This document shows, piece by piece, positions 7,496 to 17,778 of a DNA stretch of 64,000 nt. This DNA is from Nonomuraea solani (GTDB lineage: Bacteria > Actinomycetota > Actinomycetes > Streptosporangiales > Streptosporangiaceae), in NCBI RefSeq assembly GCF_900108335.1, contig NZ_FNVT01000010.1, positions 310,001 to 374,000 of the forward strand. Reading direction: 5' to 3'. The notes beneath the pieces were generated by a model. That model saw only the letters and a program-made list of their open reading frames with translations, was not told the origin of the DNA and did not search any database. The position numbers and the translations under genes are program-made. How positions within the stretch are numbered: the first letter of the stretch is position 1; every line of letters begins with the position of its first letter.

Positions 7496-8667
7496 CCCTC
7501 GCCCTGCACGGCGGCACCCCCGTACGCACCGCCCCGTGGCCGTCGTGGCCGCCGCCGATCGACGAGGCCCAGTGGGAGCTCGTCACCGCCGTGCTGGAGA
7601 GCGGCCGGTGGGGCGCCACGCAGGGCGGGTCCGTGTGCGCGGAGCTGGCCGAGGCGTTCGCGCGCCGCTCCGGCGTCCCGTACGGCGTGGCCGTCGGCAA
7701 CGCCACGCTCGGCCTGTTCGCCGCCCTGCGCGGCCTGGGCGTCGGGCCTGGGGACGAGGTGATCGTCCCGGCGTACACGTTCGTCGCCTCGGCCACGGCC
7801 GTCCTGCTCGCCGGCGCCGTCCCCGTGATCGCCGACGTCGACCCGGCCGACCTGCACCTGTCCGCGCGGACGACGGAGGCGGCGGTCACCGGACGGACCG
7901 CCGCGATCATGCCGGTGCACCTCGCCGGCAGCCCCGCCGACATGGACCCGCTGAACGCTTTCGCCGCCCGGCACGGCCTGGCCGTGATCGAGGACGCCGC
8001 CCAGGCCCACGGCGCCACCTACCGGAACCGGCCGATCGGCGGGCTCGGCGACGCCGGGGTGTACAGCTTCCAGGCCAGCAAGGCGATGACGGCGGGGGAG
8101 GGCGGCCTGATCGTCTGCCGGGACGAGATCGTGTACGAGGCCGTCTGGTCGGCCTGCAACGTCGGCCGCCTGCGCGGCGGCACCTGGTACGGCCACCCGG
8201 GCGTCGGCTGGAACCTGCGCCTGACGGAGATCCAGGCCGCGCTCCTGCTGCCCTGGCTGGACCACCGCCTCGACGCGGAGATCGACCGGCGGAACGCCTT
8301 CGCCACCGCACTCGAACGCGAACTCGGGCACCTGGGCGACGCGGTCACCGTGGTGCCGAGGCCGCCGGGCACCACGCGCGACTCGCGGCATTTGCTCATG
8401 CTCCGCCTGCGCACCCCCGTCGGCCGCTCGTTCCTGCTGCGGGCGATGGCGGCGGAAGGCGTACCGCTCGACGCCGGTTACCCGCCGCTCGGCACCCTGC
8501 CGGCGCTGACCGAGGCGGGCGCCCGCGCCGAGCCCTGCCCGGCGGCCGACGCGGCCGCCGGCGACGTGGTCTGGGTCCGCCAGCCCATGCTCATGGACGA
8601 CCCCGCGAACGCCGCCGGCGTCGCCGAGGCCCTGGCGAAGGTCCTGACGGAAGGCCGTCAGGCGTGA
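7492..8667 (+). CDS. DegT/DnrJ/EryC1/StrS family PLP aminotransferase
   Basis: 391 residues, the normal length for this family of sugar and cyclitol aminotransferases. Visible landmarks are the nucleotide-loop region PAYTFVASATA, Asp168 and Gln171 in IEDAAQAHG, and the PLP Schiff-base Lys197 in FQASKAMTAGEGG. Members transfer an amino group from Glu or Gln to a keto-sugar or inosose; a few act as dehydratases, but those replace this Lys with His. It is the last gene of the rightward operon and the only clear amine-handling enzyme in the cluster. Together with DasR-like sites it hints at an amino sugar or aminocyclitol. The last 10 bases overlap the convergent gene. Confidence 0.9.
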   Translation: MTLALHGGTPVRTAPWPSWPPPIDEAQWELVTAVLESGRWGATQGGSVCAELAEAFARRSGVPYGVAVGNATLGLFAALRGLGVGPGDEVIVPAYTFVASATAVLLAGAVPVIADVDPADLHLSARTTEAAVTGRTAAIMPVHLAGSPADMDPLNAFAARHGLAVIEDAAQAHGATYRNRPIGGLGDAGVYSFQASKAMTAGEGGLIVCRDEIVYEAVWSACNVGRLRGGTWYGHPGVGWNLRLTEIQAALLLPWLDHRLDAEIDRRNAFATALERELGHLGDAVTVVPRPPGTTRDSRHLLMLRLRTPVGRSFLLRAMAAEGVPLDAGYPPLGTLPALTEAGARAEPCPAADAAAGDVVWVRQPMLMDDPANAAGVAEALAKVLTEGRQA

Positions 8668-9317
8668 ACGGGAGCGGTGACCACGGGGGTCTCCGCGCCG
8701 TGGATCAGGGCGGAGCAGTCGTCGATCGACTCCTCCAGCAGCCGGCACAGCAGCGCGTCCGGGTCGTTGATGCACGCCTGCACGATGCCCACCACCGCGA
8801 GCTGCACCGCGTTAGGCGCGGCGTACCGGCGGAAGCCCTTCTCCGTGATCCGGGCCGCCCGGCTGAAGCGCCTGGCCTGCTCGGCCGCCTGCGGCACCTC
8901 TGCCATCGCCCGCCGGCTCGTCTCGCTCAGCCGGCCTGACGGAGCGCCGTCGAGGCGCGCCAGCATCTCCTCGGCGGCCAGCACCGACACCGCCAGCGCC
9001 AGTTGCCGCTCGGCCGCCGCCACCGGCAGGGCCATGGTGGCGCAGCGCAGCGCTATCCGCGCGTCCACCCGCAGGTCATCGCTGGCCAGGCCGATGATGG
9101 ACGGGACCAGCCGGACGAGTTTGGCCCGGCTCTCGTCGCCGGTGTTGTCGTTGACCAGGCGGGCGAGCGCGGCCAGCAACGGATGCGTGCAGGCCGGATG
9201 ATCGCTCCATCGTTCCCCGGCCAGATAGGAGGCCAGCTCCATGAAGCACGCACCGCGTTTGGGGTTGCGATGCCTGCCACGGGACAGGACCGGCATGTGA
9301 TCAAGGTGATTGTCCAC
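8658..9317 (-). CDS. Hypothetical actinobacterial protein, helical
   Basis: 219 residues from a GTG with GGAG 6 nt upstream; in-frame ATG codons at 9296 and 9242 are possible alternatives. The sequence is Ala- and Leu-rich and predicted helical, with no signal peptide or membrane segment, and I recognise no catalytic motif. It ends inside the aminotransferase gene, in convergent orientation (10-bp overlap), so it is probably not part of that operon. Composition and codon usage match the neighbours. Function unknown. Confidence 0.6.
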   Translation of the reverse strand: MDNHLDHMPVLSRGRHRNPKRGACFMELASYLAGERWSDHPACTHPLLAALARLVNDNTGDESRAKLVRLVPSIIGLASDDLRVDARIALRCATMALPVAAAERQLALAVSVLAAEEMLARLDGAPSGRLSETSRRAMAEVPQAAEQARRFSRAARITEKGFRRYAAPNAVQLAVVGIVQACINDPDALLCRLLEESIDDCSALIHGAETPVVTAPVHA

Positions 9318-9413
9318 GGGTGCTCCACTGCTCCACGCGATCGCCGTCTATCCAGTTTGCGCCGTCGTGCCGCTCAACGCCAGTAAATACCCCGAAAGGT
9401 CACACTCAGACAC

Positions 9414-11981
<2,568 letters not shown>

Positions 11982-12028
11982 TCCCGTCCCGGGCGGCGGT
12001 GATGCGGATGACGGCGCTTGCAATACTT

Positions 12029-12045
12029 ACAAAAGATTTCTGAAA
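12029..12045 (-). promoter_or_regulatory. MalR-like operator candidate, pullulanase side
   Basis: On the minus strand this reads TTTCAGAAATCTTTTGT, matching the plus-strand copy at 12195-12211 in 14 of 17 positions. It lies 48-64 bp upstream of the pullulanase ATG. CTTGCA-type repeats with a nearby CAGAAA resemble maltose-regulator sites described upstream of Streptomyces amylase and mal genes; CTTGCAA is adjacent at 12018-12024. Confidence 0.45.
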
Positions 12046-12194
12046 CCCGCTAAACCGCATCATGGCGGGCGCGCCAGCAGACGCCGGGCGCCGGGAGGTT
12101 CACAATGAAGGGCGTTCCGGCTTGACCTGCGAGAACATCGGGGAACGCGAGGTTCCGAGTCTCGGTCGCCGCGCGTGTGGATCAATGTAACAAC

Positions 12195-12211
12195 TTGCAG
12201 AAACCTTATGT
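12195..12211 (+). promoter_or_regulatory. MalR-like operator candidate, transporter side
   Basis: TTGCAGAAACCTTATGT, an inverted second copy of the site at 12029-12045, preceded by AAC to give CTTGCAG. It lies 79-95 bp upstream of the sugar-binding protein ATG. One regulator could repress the divergent pullulanase and transporter together. No regulator gene is present here. Confidence 0.45.
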
Positions 12212-12289
12212 CCCCATCTACCGGTGAGCGTCACGTCGGCGTAACCTCCGGCTTACTCCGACCTCCGATCGAGCTGTGAGGAGCAGGAC

Positions 12290-13579
12290 ATGCGACGACT
12301 TTTACCGTCCGCAGCGGTCGTTGCGGCATTCACCCTGACGGTTTCCGCCTGCGGCGGCGGTGGCGGGGAGCCCGCCGCGCCGGCCGCGTCGGTCTCCGAT
12401 CCGTCGAAGATCAGTGGCGAGGTGACCTGGTGGGACACGACGCGCCCGGACAGTGAGGGGCCCACGTTCCAGGCGTTGATCAAGGAATTCGAGACGAAAT
12501 ATCCGCAGATCAAGGTCAAATATGTGAACGTGCCCTCCGACCAGGCACAGAACCAGTTCCAGACGGCGGCCCAGGCCGGTTCGGGGGCGCCCGACGTGAT
12601 CCGATCCGAGGTGGCGTGGACCTCGCAGTTCGCGTCACTGGGCTATCTGCAGCCGCTGGACGGGTCGCGGGCGGTCGACAAGCCCGAGGACTTCCTGCCG
12701 GGGCCGTTGAGCAGCACGAAGTACAACGGCAAGACCTATGCGGTGCCCCAGGTGACCGACACCCTCGCGTTGATCTACAACAAGCGGCTGCTGAAGGAGG
12801 CCGGGCACGAGGAGCCGCCCAAGACGATCCCCGAGCTGAAGCAGGCCGCCCTCGACGTCAAGGCCAAGACGGGCGTCGCCGGGCTGGCGCTCAACGTCGA
12901 CTCCTACTTCCTGCTGCCCTTCATGTACGGCGAGGGCGGCGACCTGCTCGACGTGGCCAACAAGAAGATCGTGGTCAACTCCCCGGCGAACGTGAAGGCC
13001 ATCGAGACGGTCTCCGACCTGATCACCTCGGGCGCCGCGCCGAAGCCGGCCACGACCGAGAGCTACGCCAACGCCATGACCGCCCTCAAGGAGGGCAAGG
13101 CGGCCATGATCTACAACGGGCCGTGGGCGCTGTCGGAGATCTACCAGGGCAAGGAGTTCAAGGACAAGAAGAACCTGGGCATCGCGCCGGTGCCGGCGGG
13201 CTCGGTCAAGGCCGCGGCGCCCACGGGCGGCTGGAACCTGGCGATCTACGCCGGGTCGAAGAACATCCCGGCGGCGTACGAGTTCGTGCGCTTCATGACC
13301 ACCCCGGAGGCCCAGGCGAAGATCGCCAAGGAGATCAGCCTGCTGCCCACCAGGACCTCCGCGTACGAGAACCCGGACGTCAAGGGCAACGCGGACGTGG
13401 CCGTCTTCCAGCCGATCATGGACACGGCGGTGCCGCGCCCGTGGATCCCCGAGGGCGGGCAGCTGTTCCAGCCGCTGCTGGAGGGCTACCAGTCGCTCGT
13501 CGGCGGTGAGTCGGCGCCCGCGGACGTGCTCAAGAAGGTCGATGAGCAGTATCGCGGGATCATGAAGGACTGGAGCTGA
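12290..13579 (+). CDS. malE: Maltodextrin-type ABC transporter substrate-binding lipoprotein
   Basis: 429 residues. The signal peptide ends in a lipobox (TVSAC, Cys near residue 20), so the protein is lipid-anchored outside the membrane. The body is a family 1 carbohydrate-binding protein: VTWWDTTRPDSEGPTFQAL, then APDVIRSEVAW and AAPTGGWNLAIYAGS. GAGGAG precedes the ATG. It is followed by two permease genes, with no ATPase, which in actinomycetes is normally supplied in trans by the shared MsiK protein (established for Streptomyces; inferred here). Position next to pullulanase argues for maltodextrins as substrate. Confidence 0.88.
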   Translation: MRRLLPSAAVVAAFTLTVSACGGGGGEPAAPAASVSDPSKISGEVTWWDTTRPDSEGPTFQALIKEFETKYPQIKVKYVNVPSDQAQNQFQTAAQAGSGAPDVIRSEVAWTSQFASLGYLQPLDGSRAVDKPEDFLPGPLSSTKYNGKTYAVPQVTDTLALIYNKRLLKEAGHEEPPKTIPELKQAALDVKAKTGVAGLALNVDSYFLLPFMYGEGGDLLDVANKKIVVNSPANVKAIETVSDLITSGAAPKPATTESYANAMTALKEGKAAMIYNGPWALSEIYQGKEFKDKKNLGIAPVPAGSVKAAAPTGGWNLAIYAGSKNIPAAYEFVRFMTTPEAQAKIAKEISLLPTRTSAYENPDVKGNADVAVFQPIMDTAVPRPWIPEGGQLFQPLLEGYQSLVGGESAPADVLKKVDEQYRGIMKDWS

Positions 13580-13582
13580 CCG

Positions 13583-14572
13583 GTGGCGGTATCGACCGGA
13601 CGGGTGACGGCCGCGGGCGACTCCGCCCGCGGCCATCGCCGTGAGAAGCCGGGCCGGTGGCGGCGCTCCCTGTCCACCCACTGGTACGCGTGGGCGATGG
13701 TCGCGCCGGTGCTGGTCGTGATGCTGGTGCTGATCGGCTGGCCGCTGGCGCGCGGCGTCTATCTGTCGCTGACGGACGCGACGGAGGCCAACATCGGCCG
13801 CACCATCGGCGTGAACGTCATCCCGGCGACCTACGAGTTCGTCGGCTTCGACAACTACGTGCGGATCCTGACCAGCGGCCTGTTCTGGGACAAGCTGCTC
13901 TGGACGGTGGTGTGGACGGTCGCCTGCGTCGCCGCGCACTACGGCATCGGCCTCGGCCTGGCGGTGATGCTCAACCGGCGGTTGCGGTTCCGGTCGGTGT
14001 ACCGGGTGCTGCTGATCCTGCCGTGGGCGGTGCCCGCGTTCGTGGCCGCGTTCATCTGGCGCTACCTCTACAACAGCGACTACGGCGTGATCAACGGCTT
14101 CCTCAAGATGGCCGGGCTGAGCGGCGTGGGCTGGCTGGACGACCCGTTCACGGCGAAGGTCGCGGTGATCGCGGTGAACGTCTGGATCGGCGTGCCGTTC
14201 ATGATGGTCGCGCTGCTCGGCGGCCTGCAGTCGATCCCGGCCGAGCTGTACGAGGCCGCCGAGGTGGACGGGGCGGGCCCCTGGCAGCGGTTCAGGGCGA
14301 TCACGCTGCCCGGGCTGCGCCAGGTGTCGAGCACGGTGGTCCTGCTCGGCACGATCTGGACGTTCAACATGTTCCCGATCATCTTCCTGGTGACCAGGGG
14401 CGGGCCGGGCAGCGAGACGGAGATCCTGGTCACCTACGCCTTCCGCGAGGCGTTCACCGGGATCCGCGACTACTCGGGCTCGGCGGCCTGGGGCGTGATC
14501 ATCCTGGCCATGCTGGTGGTGCTCGCGGTCGGCTACCGGCGTACGTTGCGCAGTCAAGGAGACCCGTGGTGA
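13583..14572 (+). CDS. malF: Sugar ABC transporter permease, MalF type
   Basis: 329 residues, GTG start 3 nt after the binding-protein stop. After a basic N-terminal tail there are about six membrane segments; the first is YAWAMVAPVLVVMLVLIGW. The EAA loop that docks the ATPase is visible as YEAAEVDGAGPWQRF followed by ITLPGLR. The length is typical of actinobacterial MalF proteins, which lack the large periplasmic P2 loop of the E. coli protein. It overlaps the next gene (GTGA), consistent with a stoichiometric permease pair. Confidence 0.88.
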   Translation: MAVSTGRVTAAGDSARGHRREKPGRWRRSLSTHWYAWAMVAPVLVVMLVLIGWPLARGVYLSLTDATEANIGRTIGVNVIPATYEFVGFDNYVRILTSGLFWDKLLWTVVWTVACVAAHYGIGLGLAVMLNRRLRFRSVYRVLLILPWAVPAFVAAFIWRYLYNSDYGVINGFLKMAGLSGVGWLDDPFTAKVAVIAVNVWIGVPFMMVALLGGLQSIPAELYEAAEVDGAGPWQRFRAITLPGLRQVSSTVVLLGTIWTFNMFPIIFLVTRGGPGSETEILVTYAFREAFTGIRDYSGSAAWGVIILAMLVVLAVGYRRTLRSQGDPW

Positions 14573-15414
14573 AGACGCGTCCTCGCGGCGAGCGGGGGCC
14601 GCTGGCCTCCATCGGGCTGCACGGCGGGCTGCTGCTGGCCGTGGCGATCTCGCTGTTCCCCGTGGTGTGGCTGGTGCTCACCTCGCTCAAGCCGCGCGAC
14701 AGCTGGCTGTCGGCCGAGCTGCAACTGTTCAACGACTCCTCCCTGGACAACTACGCCCGCGTGCTGACCGGCACGCAGTTCCCGCAGTGGTTGCTCAACA
14801 GTGTGCTGACGGCAGGGCTGACGATGGTCCTGGGCGTCTTCCTGGCCGCCACCACCGGCTACGCGGTCAGCCGGTTCCGCTTTCCCGGGCACCGGAGCGT
14901 GATGTGGCTGCTGCTGCTCACGCAGATGTTCCCGGTGGCGATCCTCATCGTGCCGCTCTACAACCTGATGGCCGGGCTGGGGCTGCTCAACCAGATCCCG
15001 GGGCTGGTGATCGCGTACATGACGATCGCGGTGCCGTTCTGCGCGTGGATGATGAAGAGCTACTTCGACACCGTGCCGGTGGAGATCGACCAGGCCGGCA
15101 TGGTCGACGGGCTGACCCCGTTCGGCGTGTTCTGGCGGGTGGTGCTGCCGCTGGCCCGGCCGGGGATCGCGGTGACCGCGTTCTACTGCTTCATGACCGC
15201 CTGGGGCGAGGTCGGCTACGCCACGGTGTTCATGTCGCAGGAGGACAAGCGCACCCTGGGGGTGGGCCTGCAGCAGTTCATCGGCCAGCACTGGTCCGAC
15301 TGGGGGCTGATGACCGCCTCGGCGGTGCTCATCGCGATTCCGGCCGGCGCGGTGTTCCTGCTGGTCCAGCGCCACCTGATCACCGGCCTGACCGCCGGGG
15401 CCACCAAATCGTAG
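14569..15414 (+). CDS. malG: Sugar ABC transporter permease, MalG type
   Basis: 281 residues. The GTG at 14569 overlaps the malF stop (GTGA) and follows AAGGAGA. Six membrane segments are seen, with FPVVWLVLTSLKPRDSW near the N-terminus and the EAA loop read as DQAGMVDGLTPFGVF then RVVLPLARPG. The C-terminus HLITGLTAGATKS is the usual MalG ending. It is the last gene of the operon; no clear hairpin follows in the 48 bp before the next gene. Confidence 0.88.
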   Translation: MKTRPRGERGPLASIGLHGGLLLAVAISLFPVVWLVLTSLKPRDSWLSAELQLFNDSSLDNYARVLTGTQFPQWLLNSVLTAGLTMVLGVFLAATTGYAVSRFRFPGHRSVMWLLLLTQMFPVAILIVPLYNLMAGLGLLNQIPGLVIAYMTIAVPFCAWMMKSYFDTVPVEIDQAGMVDGLTPFGVFWRVVLPLARPGIAVTAFYCFMTAWGEVGYATVFMSQEDKRTLGVGLQQFIGQHWSDWGLMTASAVLIAIPAGAVFLLVQRHLITGLTAGATKS

Positions 15415-15462
15415 TCAATTAATCACTTTGCGTAATCATTGCTGGTACGGGATCCTGATGAG

Positions 15463-17715
15463 GTGGACGGATTCATCGACCAGACCACCGGCGGCGTGAC
15501 CGAGCTCCGGGTGCACGGAGTGTCGGGCACGCCGCCGGCCGGCATCCTCGATCATCCGCATCCGAGGCTCGTCGCGGGCGACGGCACCACCGGGTTCTAC
15601 CGGCGCTGGTGGGCCGGTGGGCGGCCGACGGGCGAGCATCCCGACGTGCCGGGCGTGCGGCGCCGGGAGGCGTACGCGTGGGGCAACCTCACCTCCGGCG
15701 GACGCACGATCGCCCTGTGGCTGCTCCTGCTGCCGTTCTCGCTGGCCAACCTGTCCTACTTCATGCTGCCCCGGCCGGCCGGCGGGGCCCGGCTGCGGCA
15801 CGCCGTCGAGGCGGCGCAGCGGCTGTTCGGGCTGCTGCTCACCGGGACGCTCGTCGGTGCCGTCACGCTGGCCAGCGTCGATCTCATCGGCTGGCAGTGC
15901 ACCGCCGCCGGGCGGGCCTGCACCTACGACACGGCTCCGGTGTGGGTGCACTGGCTGGGGGCGCTGTGGGGCGACGAGCCGTCGAAGCGGCTGGCGGTCA
16001 CCGCCGTCCCGCCGCTGCTGGTGGTCGTGCTGCTGTGGTGGATCGCGCGGCGCACCTGGCTCAGGGACGAACGGGTCGTGCCGCCCGCGAGCGAATGGCG
16101 GGCCGGTCCCGAGGTCGGGCCGCTGCTCGCGCGCCCGCGCCTGTGGCACGGGGCGGCGCCCGTCTGGCGGTTGCGGGTCGTGCACGTCGCCTACGCGATC
16201 GCCTCCATCGGGCTGGCCGTGTCGGCGCCGTTCGCGGGCACCCCCGCCGGGCTCGCGCTGACCCTGGCCAACGCGGGCCTGCTACTCGCCGCCGTGGTGC
16301 TGGCGGCGCTGCCGTCGATCGCCCGGCGGCTCGACCCGCACTCGGGGCGGCGGACTCCACCGTGGCTCACGTTCGCCTGTCACGCGCTGCGGGTGGGCGC
16401 GCCGCTGGCGTTCCTGGCCACGGTCGGCGCGGCGCTGGCCGGGCTGCCGTACTCGGGCGCGGTGACGCGGCAACTGCCCGGCGTGGGCTTTGGAACGGTC
16501 CAATTTGTACTGACTGTCGGGATCGGGGTGTTCATCCTCGCCGGCACGTGTGCGCTGGCCCGGATGGAGCGGCCTTCCGGGCGGCGGGCGCTGGGCGGGG
16601 TGGCGGCCTGGTTCACCCTGATGCTGGCCGCGGGCAGCGCCAACGTGCTGGCGCTCGGTCTGCTGTTCTGGACCGCCACGTTCTTCGGCGTGCCCGGCAC
16701 CTCCGCCCATCCCGCTCACCTCGCCGCCCATCCGGCGCCGCTCGGCAGGAAGCTCTTCCTCGACGACCCCGTCTGGTGGACGGCGGCCCTGGTGCCGCTG
16801 CTGGTGCTCGGGCTGGCCGCCGTGGCGGTCGTGCTCTATCTGCTGCGGCGGGCCGAGGCGGCGCGGCTGGCACCCGAGCTGAAGGCCTACTACGGGCAGC
16901 GCGACGACGCCGGCGTGGTCGCCGGGAAGTGGGCGCTGGCCTCGCTCACCGATCGGGCCGGGCTCCTGCTGGCGGTGGTCACCGGGATCGGGGTGGCGGG
17001 GTTCGCCGCGGTGACCGTGATCTACGCGCTGCGGCTGCTCACCCCGGACGGGGGGATCGCCGGGCTGCTCGCCTCGGCCGGGAGCTGGGCCATGACGGCG
17101 ATCGTCATCGGGCTGGTGCTGCTCGGGCGCAGGACGTACAGCGACACCCGGCTGCGCAGGACGATCGGGATCCTGTGGGACATCGCCACCTTCTGGCCCC
17201 GGGCCATCCATCCGCTGTCGCCGCCCTGCTACACCGAGCGGGTCGTCCCCGAGCTCATGTCCAGGGTCGGCGCGCTCGCCAGGACCGGCGGCGACCAGGT
17301 CGTCCTGTCCGGGCACAGCCAGGGCAGCGTCATCGCCGCCGCCCTCGCGCTGCAGCTCAGGCCCGCGATACGCGGGCGCGTCCGGCTGCTCACCCACGGG
17401 TCGCCGCTGCGCCGCCTGTACGCGCCGTTCTTCCCCGCCTACTTCGGCGACGGCGGGCTGGCGGCCGTGCGTGACGCGGTGCCCTGGAGCAACCTCTACC
17501 GGCTGAGCGACCCCATCGGCGGGTCCGTGTTCCGGCGGGTCGATCCCTTCACCTGCGAGCCGGACGCGGGCGCGGTGGACCGGTTCTGCTGGGACCCGCT
17601 CCCGCCCGGGCCCGGCGAGCCGCTGCCCGAGGCGCGATGGCACTCCGGTTACTGGCTCGAATGCCCGTATCACGAGGAACTGTCGCGGTTGATCGCCGTG
17701 AAGCCCGCCGCCTGA
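15463..17715 (+). CDS. Integral membrane protein with alpha/beta-hydrolase (lipase-like) elements
   Basis: 750 residues from the GTG at 15463; a TTG at 15439 is an alternative and neither has a strong ribosome-binding site. The N-terminus has VTELRVHGVSGTPP, like the first strand and oxyanion turn of an alpha/beta hydrolase. There follow roughly ten hydrophobic segments (for example IALWLLLLPFSLANLSYFM). The C-terminal cytoplasmic part has the nucleophile elbow VVLSGHSQGSVIAAAL and a later HGSPLRRLYAPFFPAYFG. The hydrolase fold thus appears split by a membrane block. Similar proteins are conserved hypotheticals in actinomycetes as far as I recall; substrate and orientation are unknown. Confidence 0.7.
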   Translation: MDGFIDQTTGGVTELRVHGVSGTPPAGILDHPHPRLVAGDGTTGFYRRWWAGGRPTGEHPDVPGVRRREAYAWGNLTSGGRTIALWLLLLPFSLANLSYFMLPRPAGGARLRHAVEAAQRLFGLLLTGTLVGAVTLASVDLIGWQCTAAGRACTYDTAPVWVHWLGALWGDEPSKRLAVTAVPPLLVVVLLWWIARRTWLRDERVVPPASEWRAGPEVGPLLARPRLWHGAAPVWRLRVVHVAYAIASIGLAVSAPFAGTPAGLALTLANAGLLLAAVVLAALPSIARRLDPHSGRRTPPWLTFACHALRVGAPLAFLATVGAALAGLPYSGAVTRQLPGVGFGTVQFVLTVGIGVFILAGTCALARMERPSGRRALGGVAAWFTLMLAAGSANVLALGLLFWTATFFGVPGTSAHPAHLAAHPAPLGRKLFLDDPVWWTAALVPLLVLGLAAVAVVLYLLRRAEAARLAPELKAYYGQRDDAGVVAGKWALASLTDRAGLLLAVVTGIGVAGFAAVTVIYALRLLTPDGGIAGLLASAGSWAMTAIVIGLVLLGRRTYSDTRLRRTIGILWDIATFWPRAIHPLSPPCYTERVVPELMSRVGALARTGGDQVVLSGHSQGSVIAAALALQLRPAIRGRVRLLTHGSPLRRLYAPFFPAYFGDGGLAAVRDAVPWSNLYRLSDPIGGSVFRRVDPFTCEPDAGAVDRFCWDPLPPGPGEPLPEARWHSGYWLECPYHEELSRLIAVKPAA

Positions 17716-17778
17716 GCGGCTCGCCCGGTAGGGTGGCCCGCGTTCCGAGTCGATCGCCACGTCCACAGGGGGCTGACG

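Larger units (their letters stand above)
11982..12289. other. Divergent intergenic region between pullulanase and maltodextrin transporter
   Basis: About 308 bp without a gene. It holds two inverted 17-bp regulatory sites (listed separately), the transporter Shine-Dalgarno GAGGAG near 12278, and several AT-richer stretches that likely contain the two promoters. No small ORF with a ribosome-binding site was seen. Confidence 0.7.

Noticed and set aside
12021..12023. TTG as pullulanase start
   Set aside because: It would add a Pro/Ser tail with no ribosome-binding site; the ATG at 11981 is more plausible, though not certain.
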